Shown in pieces: positions 13,228-21,206 of a stretch of DNA of 21,409 nucleotides. A model generated the notes under the pieces. It was given only the letters and a program-made list of their open reading frames with translations. It was not told where the DNA came from and did not search any database. Numbering within the stretch: position 1 is the first letter of the stretch; each line of letters starts with the position of its first letter. The translations under genes were made by a program, and so were the position numbers. The DNA comes from Pseudomonadota bacterium (GTDB lineage: Bacteria > Pseudomonadota > Alphaproteobacteria > Rhizobiales > Hyphomicrobiaceae), in contig JAEZRM010000102.1 of NCBI GenBank assembly GCA_023412805.1, positions 1 to 21,409 of the forward strand. Reading direction: 5' to 3'.

Positions 13228-14126
13228 AGCAGCTCGGCGAAGCACTCAACGCGCATCTCCAGTCCGGCACGACGACGCTCTGCTGGTGCTGGCGCCTTAT
13301 CCGCCGCGACGGCACCAAACTCGGCTTCACCGACCACGATCGCGATCTTTCATTCGACGAGACCATATTCGAAGCCGCGAGCGGCTTCACTGCCAGCGAG
13401 ATCCGCGATCAGGTAGGCCTGAGCGTCGACAACCTCGAAGTGACCGGCGCTCTCATCTCGGACCGCCTCTCCGAGGTCGCGCTTGCCTCCGGTGATTTCG
13501 ATGACGCGGCAATCGAGATCTTCCGCGTCAACTGGCAGGATCCGATCCAACGCGTGCTCATGCGCTCAGGCTCACTGGGCGAGGTGCGCCGCTCCGGCAC
13601 GGCATTCAGCGCCGAGGTGCGTGGCCTCGCTCACTATCTCCAGCAGCCGAAGGGGCGCCTCTTCCAATACACCTGCGACGCTGATCTCGGCGATTCTCGT
13701 TGCTGCGTCGACCTGACATCGACCGCCTACCGCGCGACTGGCACCATCCTCGCGATGAACGGCACCCGCCGTCTCACTATCGACGGTCTCGCTGACTACG
13801 AACCCGGCTGGTTCAATCACGGCATTCTATCTTTCACCTCGGGTGCCAATGCCGGCCGCGCCATGGAGATTAAGAGCCACGCACACCGCAGCGGCATGAT
13901 CGAGGTCGAGCTCTGGCAGCCCATGGGTGAACCGATCGCCATCGGCGACACGATCTCGGTGACGGCCGGCTGCGACAAGCGCCTCGAAACCTGCACCGCG
14001 CGGTTTGCCAACGCGATCAACTATCGCGGCTTCCCGCACATGCCCGGTAATGACTTCGTCACTGCCGTTGCTCAGCCCGGCAGCACACCGCGACCCGCAG
14101 GCCAACGCACCAGCCTCGGCGACTGA
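13224..14126 (+). CDS. Tail hub protein (DUF2163, GTA gp13-like)
   Basis: This 300-residue protein of the DUF2163/phage_BR0599 family (PF09931, PF09356) forms the hub at the tail tip. The N-terminal half has TTLCWCWRLIRRDGTKLGFTDHDRDL and FEAASGFTASEIRDQVGLSVDNLEV (in pieces, residues 17-75). The C-terminal domain carries the conserved cysteines YTCDADLGDSRCCVDL (Cys151, 160, 161) and AGCDKRLETCTARF (Cys250, 257), ending with NYRGFPHMPGND. From memory, the related lambda gpL and the R. capsulatus GTA hub hold an iron-sulfur cluster bound by such cysteines. The same is likely here. Translation is coupled to the preceding gene by a 4-base overlap. Two extra cysteines (20, 22) are near the N-terminus. 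Confidence 0.95.
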   Translation: MKQLGEALNAHLQSGTTTLCWCWRLIRRDGTKLGFTDHDRDLSFDETIFEAASGFTASEIRDQVGLSVDNLEVTGALISDRLSEVALASGDFDDAAIEIFRVNWQDPIQRVLMRSGSLGEVRRSGTAFSAEVRGLAHYLQQPKGRLFQYTCDADLGDSRCCVDLTSTAYRATGTILAMNGTRRLTIDGLADYEPGWFNHGILSFTSGANAGRAMEIKSHAHRSGMIEVELWQPMGEPIAIGDTISVTAGCDKRLETCTARFANAINYRGFPHMPGNDFVTAVAQPGSTPRPAGQRTSLGD

Positions 14127-14130
14127 CATC

Positions 14131-14568
14131 ATGACTTGTTCGCGCAACGATATCGTCGCCGAGGCGCGGCGCTGGCTTGGCACGCCTTATCACCATCAGG
14201 CGAGCGTGTGCGGCGTCGGCACCGACTGCCTCGGCCTCGTCCGCGGCGTATGGCGCACGCTGCACGGCGGCGAAGCCGAAACCGTGCCTGCTTACGCCCG
14301 CGACTGGGGCGAGGCTACCGGCGTAGAGACCATGCTCGCCGCCGCGCGTCGCCATCTCGTCGAGCGCAACGTCCGTGACGCCACGTCCGGCGATGTCCTC
14401 ATCTTCCGCTATCGCGCGCAGGCCATCGCCAAGCACGTCGCGGTCATGTCCGGCCCCGCTTCGATGATCCACGCCATCGAAGGACGCGCCGTCGCTGAAG
14501 TGCCGTTCGGCCGCTGGTGGCGTCGCCACCTCGCCGCCGTGTTCTCATTCCCCGGGATCTCACCCTGA
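14131..14568 (+). CDS. NlpC/P60 tail peptidase (GTA gp14-like)
   Basis: This is a 145-residue cysteine peptidase of the NlpC/P60 superfamily (TIGR02219 type). It would cut peptidoglycan cross-links or stems when the particle meets the recipient wall. The sequence shows IVAEARRWLGTPYHHQASVCG, then GTDCLGLVRGVWR with catalytic Cys33, SGDVLIFRYR, KHVAV with catalytic His102, and MIHAIEGRAV with His114 as the probable third residue. It ends with PFGRWWRRHLAAVFSFP. ATG 14131 follows the hub stop by 4 bases. A longer in-frame reading overlaps the hub gene and is rejected. The stop overlaps the next ATG by one base (TGATG). Confidence 0.95.
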   Translation: MTCSRNDIVAEARRWLGTPYHHQASVCGVGTDCLGLVRGVWRTLHGGEAETVPAYARDWGEATGVETMLAAARRHLVERNVRDATSGDVLIFRYRAQAIAKHVAVMSGPASMIHAIEGRAVAEVPFGRWWRRHLAAVFSFPGISP

Positions 14569-17500
14569 TGGCCACGCTCGCTCTTGCAGTCGCCGGCGCG
14601 GCGGTCGGCTCGGCATTGCTGCCGGCCGGCGTCACCGTTCTCGGCGCGACCTTCACTGGCGCCATGATCGGCGGACAGATCGGCGCCCTCGCCGGCAGCT
14701 ACGTCGACCAGGCGCTTCTCGGCGGCTCCGGTCAGTCGCGCGCCCGCGGCGGCCCGCGCCTCGACGATCTCCGCGTGACGGCCTCGACAGAAGGCGCCGC
14801 CGTCCCTAGGCTCATGGGGCGCGCACGCCTCGGCGGCCAAGTCATCTGGGCGTCCTCGCTCGATGAAGAGGTCATCAAGAACAACAGCAGCGGCAGCGGC
14901 AAAGGCGGCTCCGGCGGCAGCTCGAGCACACGCAGCTATCGTTACTACGCCAATTTCGCCGTCGCGCTCTGCGAAGGCACGATCACATCGATTGGCCGCG
15001 TGTGGGCGGACGGCAAGGAGCTCGATCTTACACAGCTCACATGGCGCCTTCACACCGGCGCTGATGACCAAGTTCCCGATGATCTCATCGTCGCTCGTCT
15101 CGGTGCCGACAACACGCCCGCCTATCGCGGCATTGCCTACATTGTCTTCGAACGCCTGCTGCTCGAACCCTACGGCAACCGCCTCCCGCAGCTCTCGTTC
15201 GAAGTCTTCCGCAACGTCGATCCCTTCGAGCAGAGCGTCCGCGCTGTCGTCATGATTCCCGGCTCCGGCGAATTCGTCTATGCGACGACGCCCGTCACGC
15301 GCCGCGTCGGCCCCGGCCAGACTGAAACCGAGAACGCCCACACGCTTCAGGGCGACACGGATTGGAGCGTCTCTCTCGATCAGCTCGCCGCCACGCTTCC
15401 GAATATCGGCGCGGTCTCACTCGTCGTGAGCTGGTTCGGAACGGACCTGCGGGCCGGACATTGCGCGATCCGTCCCGCCGTCGACAATGACGACAAGACC
15501 ACCGACCCAATCTCCTGGCGTGTCGCTGGTCTTACGCGCGGCACGGCCCCGCTGATCAGTCGCCACGAAGGACGTCCTGCCTACGGCGGCACGCCTTCCG
15601 ATCAGACCGTCATTGCCGCCATCCAGGATCTCAAATCGCGCGGCCACAAAGTCACGCTCAATCCCTTCATCCTCATGGATGTGCCTGACGACAACACGCG
15701 GCCCAATCCATACGACCCCCATGCATCGCAGCCCGCATATCCCTGGCGTGGCCGCATCACAACCCATCCGGCCTCGATGATCGAGGGCTCGCCGGACAAA
15801 ACAAGCGCCGCCGCGAGTCAGATCGCGTCTTTCGTCGGCACGGCTCAGCGCAACCACTTCTCGGTGAGCGGCGCGCAGATCAACTATGCGGGGCCTGCCG
15901 AGTGGTCCTTCCGCCGCATGATCCTGCATTACGCGCATCTTGCCGCGGCAGCCGGCGGTGTCGACGGCTTCCTTCTCTGCTCGGAGCTGCGCGGTCTCAC
16001 GCAGTCACGCAGCTCCTCGTCCGACTATCCCTTCGTGACCGCACTCATCGCACTCGCTGCCGATGTCCGCGCCATTCTCGGCCCATCGACCAAGATCACC
16101 TACGGCGCCGACTGGTCGGAGTACTTCGGTCATCATCCGCAGGACGGCAGCAGCGACGTCTTCTTCCACCTTGATCCACTCTGGACCTCATCCGATATCG
16201 ACGCCATTGGCATCGACGCCTACTGGCCGCTCGCCGATTGGCGCGATGGCCGCGATCACGCCGACTGGCAGGCTGGCCACCGCGTTCTGCATGATCTCCG
16301 CTATCTCAAATCCAACTTATTCGGCGGCGAAGGTTATGACTGGTACTATGCCAGCGCCGCCGATCGCGATGCCCAGATCCGCACGCCGATCACCGATGGC
16401 GAAGCCGGCAAGCCCTGGGTCTTCCGCTACAAGGACGTTCGCTCCTGGTGGGAACACGCTCACTTCAATCGCCCTGGCGGTGTCGAAAGCGAAACGCCGA
16501 CGGCGTGGATTCCCCAATCGAAGCCCTTCTGGCTCACCGAGATCGGATGCCCGGCCATCGACAAGGGCGCGAACCAGCCGAACGTCTTCGTCGATCCGAA
16601 GAGCGGTGAGAGCGCACGTCCTTACTACTCGAGCGGCACGCGCGACGACCTCATTCAACGCCTTTATCTCCAGGCGCTAACGGAGGGCCTCGATCCCACA
16701 CACTCCGGCTACATCGAGGATGCCAATCCCACCTCCGTGCTCTATGGCGCGCCGATGGTCGATCTCGATCACGTCTACATCTATGCCTGGGATGCGCGCC
16801 CGCATCCGGCTTTCCCCAACAACCGTCTCGCCTGGGGTGATGGCGACAACTGGCGGCACGGCCACTGGCTCAACGGCCGCATTGCCAGTCAGCCACTCGC
16901 GGCCGTCGTCACCGACATTCTGCGCGCCCAGGGTTTCGAGCGTTTCGACGTCGGCACACTTGCTGGTGTCGTTCCGGGCTATCTCCTCGACCAGGTCATG
17001 TCGGCACGCGAGGCACTGCAGCCTCTCGAGCTCGCCTACTTCTTCGACTCAATCGAGAGCGAAGGCCGCATCGCGTTCCGCCATCGCGGCATCGATTCTC
17101 CCGCCATCACCTTGACGCCCGATGCGGCAGCCGAGCTCAGGGCCGGCGCCGATCTCATCGCACTCACGCGCGCCCAGGAGACAGATCTTCCGGCATCCGC
17201 GCGCATTTCCTATGCCTCGTCGGAGCGCGACTATCGCCGCGCCGTCGCGGAAGCACGTCGCTTGGTCGGCGCCAGCGGCCGCATCTCACTCGCGGAGCTG
17301 GCCATCGTCATGGAGGCCGATCAGGCCACGCAGATCGCCGAGAGCTGGCTGTTCGAGACGTGGGCAGCGCGCGAACGCGCGCAGTTCTCGCTACCGCCAA
17401 GCCGCATTGCGCTCGAGCCCGGAGATATCGTTGCGCTCGACGGGCCAGGCGATGCGCGCCTCTTCCGTATCACCGAAATCGGCGATCACGGCGCACGTGA

Positions 17501-18518
17501 AATCGACGCTATCCGCATCGAGCCCGATGTCTATGCGCCGATCACGGCGGCACCGCGCAGTGCGGATGCACCACTGACAACACTTCCTGGCCAACCGTCT
17601 GCCTTGTTGCTCGACCTACCGCTCCTCCTCGGCAACGAGTCGCCGGACGCCGGATACTTCGCGGCCGTGATGCGCCCATGGCCCGGCGCGATCGCGCTCT
17701 ACAGTTCACCTGACATGTCCGGCTTCGCGCTGCGCTCTCTCGCAACCGAGCCCGCAACCATGGGTTCGACGCTCGACGATCTCCCCGCGGGGCCGCCGGG
17801 CCGACTCGATAAGGTTACGACGCTAAATGTCCGTGTCGATTTCGGCGCGCTCAACTCCATCAACGATCTCGCGCTGTTCTCCGGCAGTAATGCCGCCGCC
17901 ATCGAGCACGCGTCCGGCCACTGGGAAATCATCCAGTTCCGCGACGCCACACTCATCGGGCCGTCGACGTACGCACTCACGACACTCCTGCGCGGGCAGC
18001 AAGGCACGGATGGCACCATCAGCCCCGTTCTGCACGCCGGCGCACGCTTCGTGCTGCTGGACACGGCACTTACGCGACTTGACCTCGCGCCGGCGGAGGT
18101 CGGCCTGCTCCTGAACTGGCGCTTCGGTCCGTCGAACCGTGATCTGGGCGCGCCCTCGTACGACACACTTACACACGCCTTTGCCGGCATCGGGCATCGT
18201 CCCTATGCGCCCGTGCATATCCGGGCCAAGCGCGACGATGCCGGCCTTCACATCCACTGGCTCCGCCGTTCGCGCATCGGCGGCGATAGTTGGGACGGTG
18301 TCGAGATCCCGCTCGGTGAGGAGAGCGAGCGCTACGAGGTCGATGTCATCGATGGCGCCTCCACTCTTCGTACGCTGACCACAACAAGCCCGACGACGCT
18401 GTACTCGACTGCAGATCAGCTCGCCGATTTCGGCACGACGCCGGACGCCCTGACCATCCGCGTCTACCAGATCAGCGAACGTTTCGGCCGCGGCACACCT
18501 GCGAACGCCCTCCTCTAA
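14568..18518 (+). CDS. GTA host-specificity / TIM-barrel tail tip protein (gp15-like)
   Basis: This 1316-residue protein is the largest of the unit and close to the R. capsulatus gp15 length of about 1300. A hydrophobic Gly/Ala-rich N-terminus (residues 3-55) could insert into a membrane on penetration. A Gly/Ser linker is near 105-122. A GTA TIM-barrel domain (PF13547) covers about 340-740, with SELRGLTQSR (Glu473), ITYGADWSEY, IDAIGIDAYWPL, EGYDWYYAS and WLTEIGCPA (Glu658). The two Glu are candidate glycosidase acids by position in the fold, which is inference. A phage-tail_3 domain (PF13550) follows at about 800-975, and a beta-rich receptor-binding-like C-terminus, including TTLLRGQQGTDG, completes it. 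It forms the megatron-like spike that contacts the recipient. It is intact. Confidence 0.95.
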   Translation: MATLALAVAGAAVGSALLPAGVTVLGATFTGAMIGGQIGALAGSYVDQALLGGSGQSRARGGPRLDDLRVTASTEGAAVPRLMGRARLGGQVIWASSLDEEVIKNNSSGSGKGGSGGSSSTRSYRYYANFAVALCEGTITSIGRVWADGKELDLTQLTWRLHTGADDQVPDDLIVARLGADNTPAYRGIAYIVFERLLLEPYGNRLPQLSFEVFRNVDPFEQSVRAVVMIPGSGEFVYATTPVTRRVGPGQTETENAHTLQGDTDWSVSLDQLAATLPNIGAVSLVVSWFGTDLRAGHCAIRPAVDNDDKTTDPISWRVAGLTRGTAPLISRHEGRPAYGGTPSDQTVIAAIQDLKSRGHKVTLNPFILMDVPDDNTRPNPYDPHASQPAYPWRGRITTHPASMIEGSPDKTSAAASQIASFVGTAQRNHFSVSGAQINYAGPAEWSFRRMILHYAHLAAAAGGVDGFLLCSELRGLTQSRSSSSDYPFVTALIALAADVRAILGPSTKITYGADWSEYFGHHPQDGSSDVFFHLDPLWTSSDIDAIGIDAYWPLADWRDGRDHADWQAGHRVLHDLRYLKSNLFGGEGYDWYYASAADRDAQIRTPITDGEAGKPWVFRYKDVRSWWEHAHFNRPGGVESETPTAWIPQSKPFWLTEIGCPAIDKGANQPNVFVDPKSGESARPYYSSGTRDDLIQRLYLQALTEGLDPTHSGYIEDANPTSVLYGAPMVDLDHVYIYAWDARPHPAFPNNRLAWGDGDNWRHGHWLNGRIASQPLAAVVTDILRAQGFERFDVGTLAGVVPGYLLDQVMSAREALQPLELAYFFDSIESEGRIAFRHRGIDSPAITLTPDAAAELRAGADLIALTRAQETDLPASARISYASSERDYRRAVAEARRLVGASGRISLAELAIVMEADQATQIAESWLFETWAARERAQFSLPPSRIALEPGDIVALDGPGDARLFRITEIGDHGAREIDAIRIEPDVYAPITAAPRSADAPLTTLPGQPSALLLDLPLLLGNESPDAGYFAAVMRPWPGAIALYSSPDMSGFALRSLATEPATMGSTLDDLPAGPPGRLDKVTTLNVRVDFGALNSINDLALFSGSNAAAIEHASGHWEIIQFRDATLIGPSTYALTTLLRGQQGTDGTISPVLHAGARFVLLDTALTRLDLAPAEVGLLLNWRFGPSNRDLGAPSYDTLTHAFAGIGHRPYAPVHIRAKRDDAGLHIHWLRRSRIGGDSWDGVEIPLGEESERYEVDVIDGASTLRTLTTTSPTTLYSTADQLADFGTTPDALTIRVYQISERFGRGTPANALL

Positions 18519-18539
18519 CACGCCCAAGGAGCTCACCAC

Positions 18540-19829
18540 ATGCAGCAGCCATCATGGATGGCCGAGGCCTGGCGCGAGCTTGGCCAATCCGAACTGCGCG
18601 GCCCCACGCACAATCCGCGCATTATCGCGATGTTCGACCAGCTCGGCCATGCGGGTCAAAGCGACGAGACCGCATGGTGTGCGGCCTTTGTCGGCGCCTG
18701 CCTCGAGCGTGCCGGCATCGCCAGCACACGCTCGCTGCGCGCACGTTCCTATCTCGACTGGGGCACACCGACGGACGACCCTGGCAGCGGCGCAATCGTC
18801 GTACTGAAGCGCGGCGGCAATCCAGCTCAGGGCCATGTCGGCTTTCTCGTCGGCGCGACCGCGACGCACATCTTCGCACTCGGTGGCAATCAGTCGGATG
18901 CCGTAACCGTCGCCGCCTTCGATCGCGATCTCGTGCTCGGCTTCCGTGAGCCCCCGTCAGTGCGGACCTCCAACACCGGCGACAAATTCGACCTCGCGCT
19001 CAGTCACGTCCTCGCCATGGAAGGCGGCTGGACGGACGATCCTCATGATCCCGGCGGCCCGACCAACAAGGGCATCACGCTCGCCGTCTATGCCCGCGAA
19101 CGCAACGTCCAAGTCACACCAGCTAATTTTGCCGAACTGAAATCGGACCTTCGCGCCATCCCGGATCCGCTCGTCCGCAGCATCTACGAGACGCGGTACT
19201 GGCGGCCTGCACATTGTCCGGCACTCAGGCCCTCTCTGGCGCTCATGCACTTCGATGCCGGCGTCAATCACGGCATCGGCACAGCCGCACGATTTCTCCA
19301 GGAAGCCCTCGGCGTCGAGATCGACGGCGAGATCGGCCCGATCACGCTCGGCGCCGCGCGCACGGCCGACCCACGCGATGCGCTCGCGAAATACGCCACG
19401 ATCCGGCGCCGACGCTATCGATCGCTCCCGCACTTCTGGCGCTTCGGCCGCGGCTGGCTGCGTCGTGTCGACGCCACGCTCGCGGCCGCCACACGTCTCA
19501 TCCCGTCCCCCCTCGATCCTATCTCAACAGAGGACAACCCCTTCATGACCGGACCAACTGATGCCCCGATTGCGAAGCCGGACACAACGAACACCACCAA
19601 AGGCTGGTGGCAGTCCATGACGATCTGGGGAACGCTGCTTACGGCGCTCACGACTGTGCTTCCGCTGGTCGGTGTCGTGATCGGTGTCAGCATCACACCC
19701 GAGATCGCCGAGCAGATCGGCCAGGATATCGTCCTCGTCTTCCAGGCGGTCGGCGGCCTCATCGGCACGCTCATGGCGCTTTTCGGCCGCGCTCGGGCAA
19801 CGGCGTTGCTTCAAGCGAGATCGCGCTGA
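18540..19829 (+). CDS. Fused lysis protein: CHAP-like peptidase, GH108 muramidase, holin-like membrane domain
   Basis: The protein has 429 residues; AAGGAG precedes ATG 18540. Domain 1 (about 1-138) is a TIGR02594/CHAP-like cysteine peptidase with DETAWCAAFVG (Cys47), GHVGFLVG (His99) and GGNQSD (Asn116). Domain 2 (about 148-235) is a GH108 muramidase with LALSHVLAMEGGW (Glu161), DPGGPTNKGIT, then a PG_binding_3 part (about 232-310) with HFDAGVNHG and IDGEIGPITLGA. Domain 3 (336-429) has a Thr-rich lead-in, KGWWQSMTIWGTLL, and two membrane helices (about 362-384 and 397-416) ending in GRARATAL. This resembles small standalone holin-like proteins of Hyphomicrobiales prophages. The parts are usually separate genes; here the frame is continuous. 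In R. capsulatus the lysis genes are not in the structural cluster. Confidence 0.9.
   Translation: MQQPSWMAEAWRELGQSELRGPTHNPRIIAMFDQLGHAGQSDETAWCAAFVGACLERAGIASTRSLRARSYLDWGTPTDDPGSGAIVVLKRGGNPAQGHVGFLVGATATHIFALGGNQSDAVTVAAFDRDLVLGFREPPSVRTSNTGDKFDLALSHVLAMEGGWTDDPHDPGGPTNKGITLAVYARERNVQVTPANFAELKSDLRAIPDPLVRSIYETRYWRPAHCPALRPSLALMHFDAGVNHGIGTAARFLQEALGVEIDGEIGPITLGAARTADPRDALAKYATIRRRRYRSLPHFWRFGRGWLRRVDATLAAATRLIPSPLDPISTEDNPFMTGPTDAPIAKPDTTNTTKGWWQSMTIWGTLLTALTTVLPLVGVVIGVSITPEIAEQIGQDIVLVFQAVGGLIGTLMALFGRARATALLQARSR
19545..19829 (+). CDS. Possible internally started holin-like protein
   Basis: ATG 19545 (Met336 of the fusion) has AGAGGA (19529-19534) 10 bases upstream, a good ribosome-binding site within coding sequence. 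Translation from here gives 94 residues: a short Pro/Thr-rich head, WWQSMTIWG, two membrane helices and a basic tail. This is the size and form of a free holin-like protein. The linker just before it (PLDPISTEDNPF) looks like a former intergenic ribosome-binding region read in frame. The fusion may therefore have arisen by loss of the muramidase stop codon, with the holin start kept. Whether both products are made cannot be seen from sequence. Confidence 0.5.
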   Translation: MTGPTDAPIAKPDTTNTTKGWWQSMTIWGTLLTALTTVLPLVGVVIGVSITPEIAEQIGQDIVLVFQAVGGLIGTLMALFGRARATALLQARSR

Positions 19830-19838
19830 GGCTGGCGA

Positions 19839-21206
19839 TTACTTGCGCCGCAGTCGACGGGCCCGATACTTCGCTGCCCAACCCTCGCGCATCTCTTGTG
19901 GCGCGCGGCCTACGGCCAACGCATCCGCCGGCACATCCTTCGTGATGACGCTCCCGGAACCGACATAGGCGCCAGCCCCGATCTTCACTGGAGCCACCAG
20001 CGCCGAATTCGAGCCGACAAATGCGCCGGGTCCGACATCGGTGTGATGCTTTTCGAAGCCATCATAATTGCAGAAGATCGTACCGGCGCCGATGTTCGCC
20101 TCGGCACCGACACGGCCGTCGCCGATATAGGCAAGATGATTGGCCTTGGCGCCGGCCTCCATCACAGCATTCTTCACTTCGACGAAGTTGCCGATGTGCA
20201 CGTCCGGACCGATCTCCGCGCCAGGCCTCAAGCGCGCAAAGGGTCCGACAATCGCACCCTTGCGGACGCGGAGGCCCGCGCGGTCTTTTCCATGATGCCC
20301 GACGATGTGGCAGTTCGCGCGGATCGTGACGCCATCCTCGATCACGACTCCCGGTCCGATGACCACGTTCGGCTCGATGTGCACATCGCGGCCGATCACC
20401 GTGTCGTAGCTCAGCCAGACAGTCTCTGGCGCGACGAGCGTAGCACCGGCCTGCATGACCTCGCGCCGGCGCCGGCGCTGCCAGATACCCTCCGCTGCCG
20501 CCAACTGAGTCCGGTCGTTGACGCCGAGCACCTCCTCCTCATCACAAACGACCACGCGGGCGACATAGCCGTCACCTCGCGCAAGCTCGATCGCATCGGT
20601 CAGATAGAACTCACCCTTTGCATTGTCGCCGTTGATCCGCCTCAGCAGGCCCGCGAGATCCTGCACGCGGAAGGCCATGACGCCGGCATTGCACAGACGC
20701 AGTTGCCGCTCAGCTTCGCTCGCATCGGCCTGCTCGCGGATCGCGATCAGCTCGCCCCCCGCATTGGTCAGCAGCCGGCCATAGCCTGTCGGATCGACGG
20801 CTTCAAATCCCAACACGGCGACACCGGCGCCCTCATTCAGCACCGCCCGCATCCGCTCGAGCGTGGCCGACGTCAGCAGTGGCGTATCGCCGTAGAGCAC
20901 CAGCACGTCGCCTTTGTGCCCAGCCAGCGCCGCTGCCGCTGCCAACACGGCATCGGCCGTTCCACGTCGCTCGGCCTGGATGAACGTCTCCATGGTCGGC
21001 GCCGCCGCCTGCCCCTCCGCAGCCACATCCTCCATGTCCGGCCCAACAACCAGCGCCTGCCGTCCCTCCCCCGGCCCCCGCACCACGTCCAGCACATGAC
21101 CAAGCATCGACCGACCGGCGATCTTGTGCAGAACCTTGGGCGTATCGGATTGCATTCGTGTGCCCTGGCCGGCTGCCAGCACGACGGTCAGAAGAGGTAC
21201 AGCCAT
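19839..21206 (-). CDS. glmU: Bifunctional UDP-N-acetylglucosamine pyrophosphorylase / glucosamine-1-phosphate acetyltransferase
   Basis: GlmU makes UDP-GlcNAc for peptidoglycan and lipopolysaccharide in two steps. The C-terminal half acetylates glucosamine-1-phosphate and the N-terminal half attaches UMP. The protein has 455 residues, normal length. The pyrophosphorylase domain shows LAAGQGTRM (10-18), PKVLHK with Lys24, VLYGDTPL with metal-binding Asp107, and GVND near 228-231. The left-handed beta-helix runs from about residue 252, with hexapeptide repeats such as VVIGPGVVI, ARLRPGAEIGPDVHIGNF, and the acetyltransferase signature KANHLAYIGD (catalytic His357). ATG 21206 has GAGGAAG 7 bases upstream; an in-frame GTG/ATG at 21242 is less likely. 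The gene ends only 9 bases from the convergent lysis gene. Confidence 0.97.
   Translation of the reverse strand: MAVPLLTVVLAAGQGTRMQSDTPKVLHKIAGRSMLGHVLDVVRGPGEGRQALVVGPDMEDVAAEGQAAAPTMETFIQAERRGTADAVLAAAAALAGHKGDVLVLYGDTPLLTSATLERMRAVLNEGAGVAVLGFEAVDPTGYGRLLTNAGGELIAIREQADASEAERQLRLCNAGVMAFRVQDLAGLLRRINGDNAKGEFYLTDAIELARGDGYVARVVVCDEEEVLGVNDRTQLAAAEGIWQRRRRREVMQAGATLVAPETVWLSYDTVIGRDVHIEPNVVIGPGVVIEDGVTIRANCHIVGHHGKDRAGLRVRKGAIVGPFARLRPGAEIGPDVHIGNFVEVKNAVMEAGAKANHLAYIGDGRVGAEANIGAGTIFCNYDGFEKHHTDVGPGAFVGSNSALVAPVKIGAGAYVGSGSVITKDVPADALAVGRAPQEMREGWAAKYRARRLRRK

Noticed and set aside
14409..15341. 310-residue leftward ORF opposite the peptidase and tail tip genes
   Set aside because: It lies wholly opposite two well-recognised genes, has no family features, and is the usual long shadow frame of GC-rich coding DNA.
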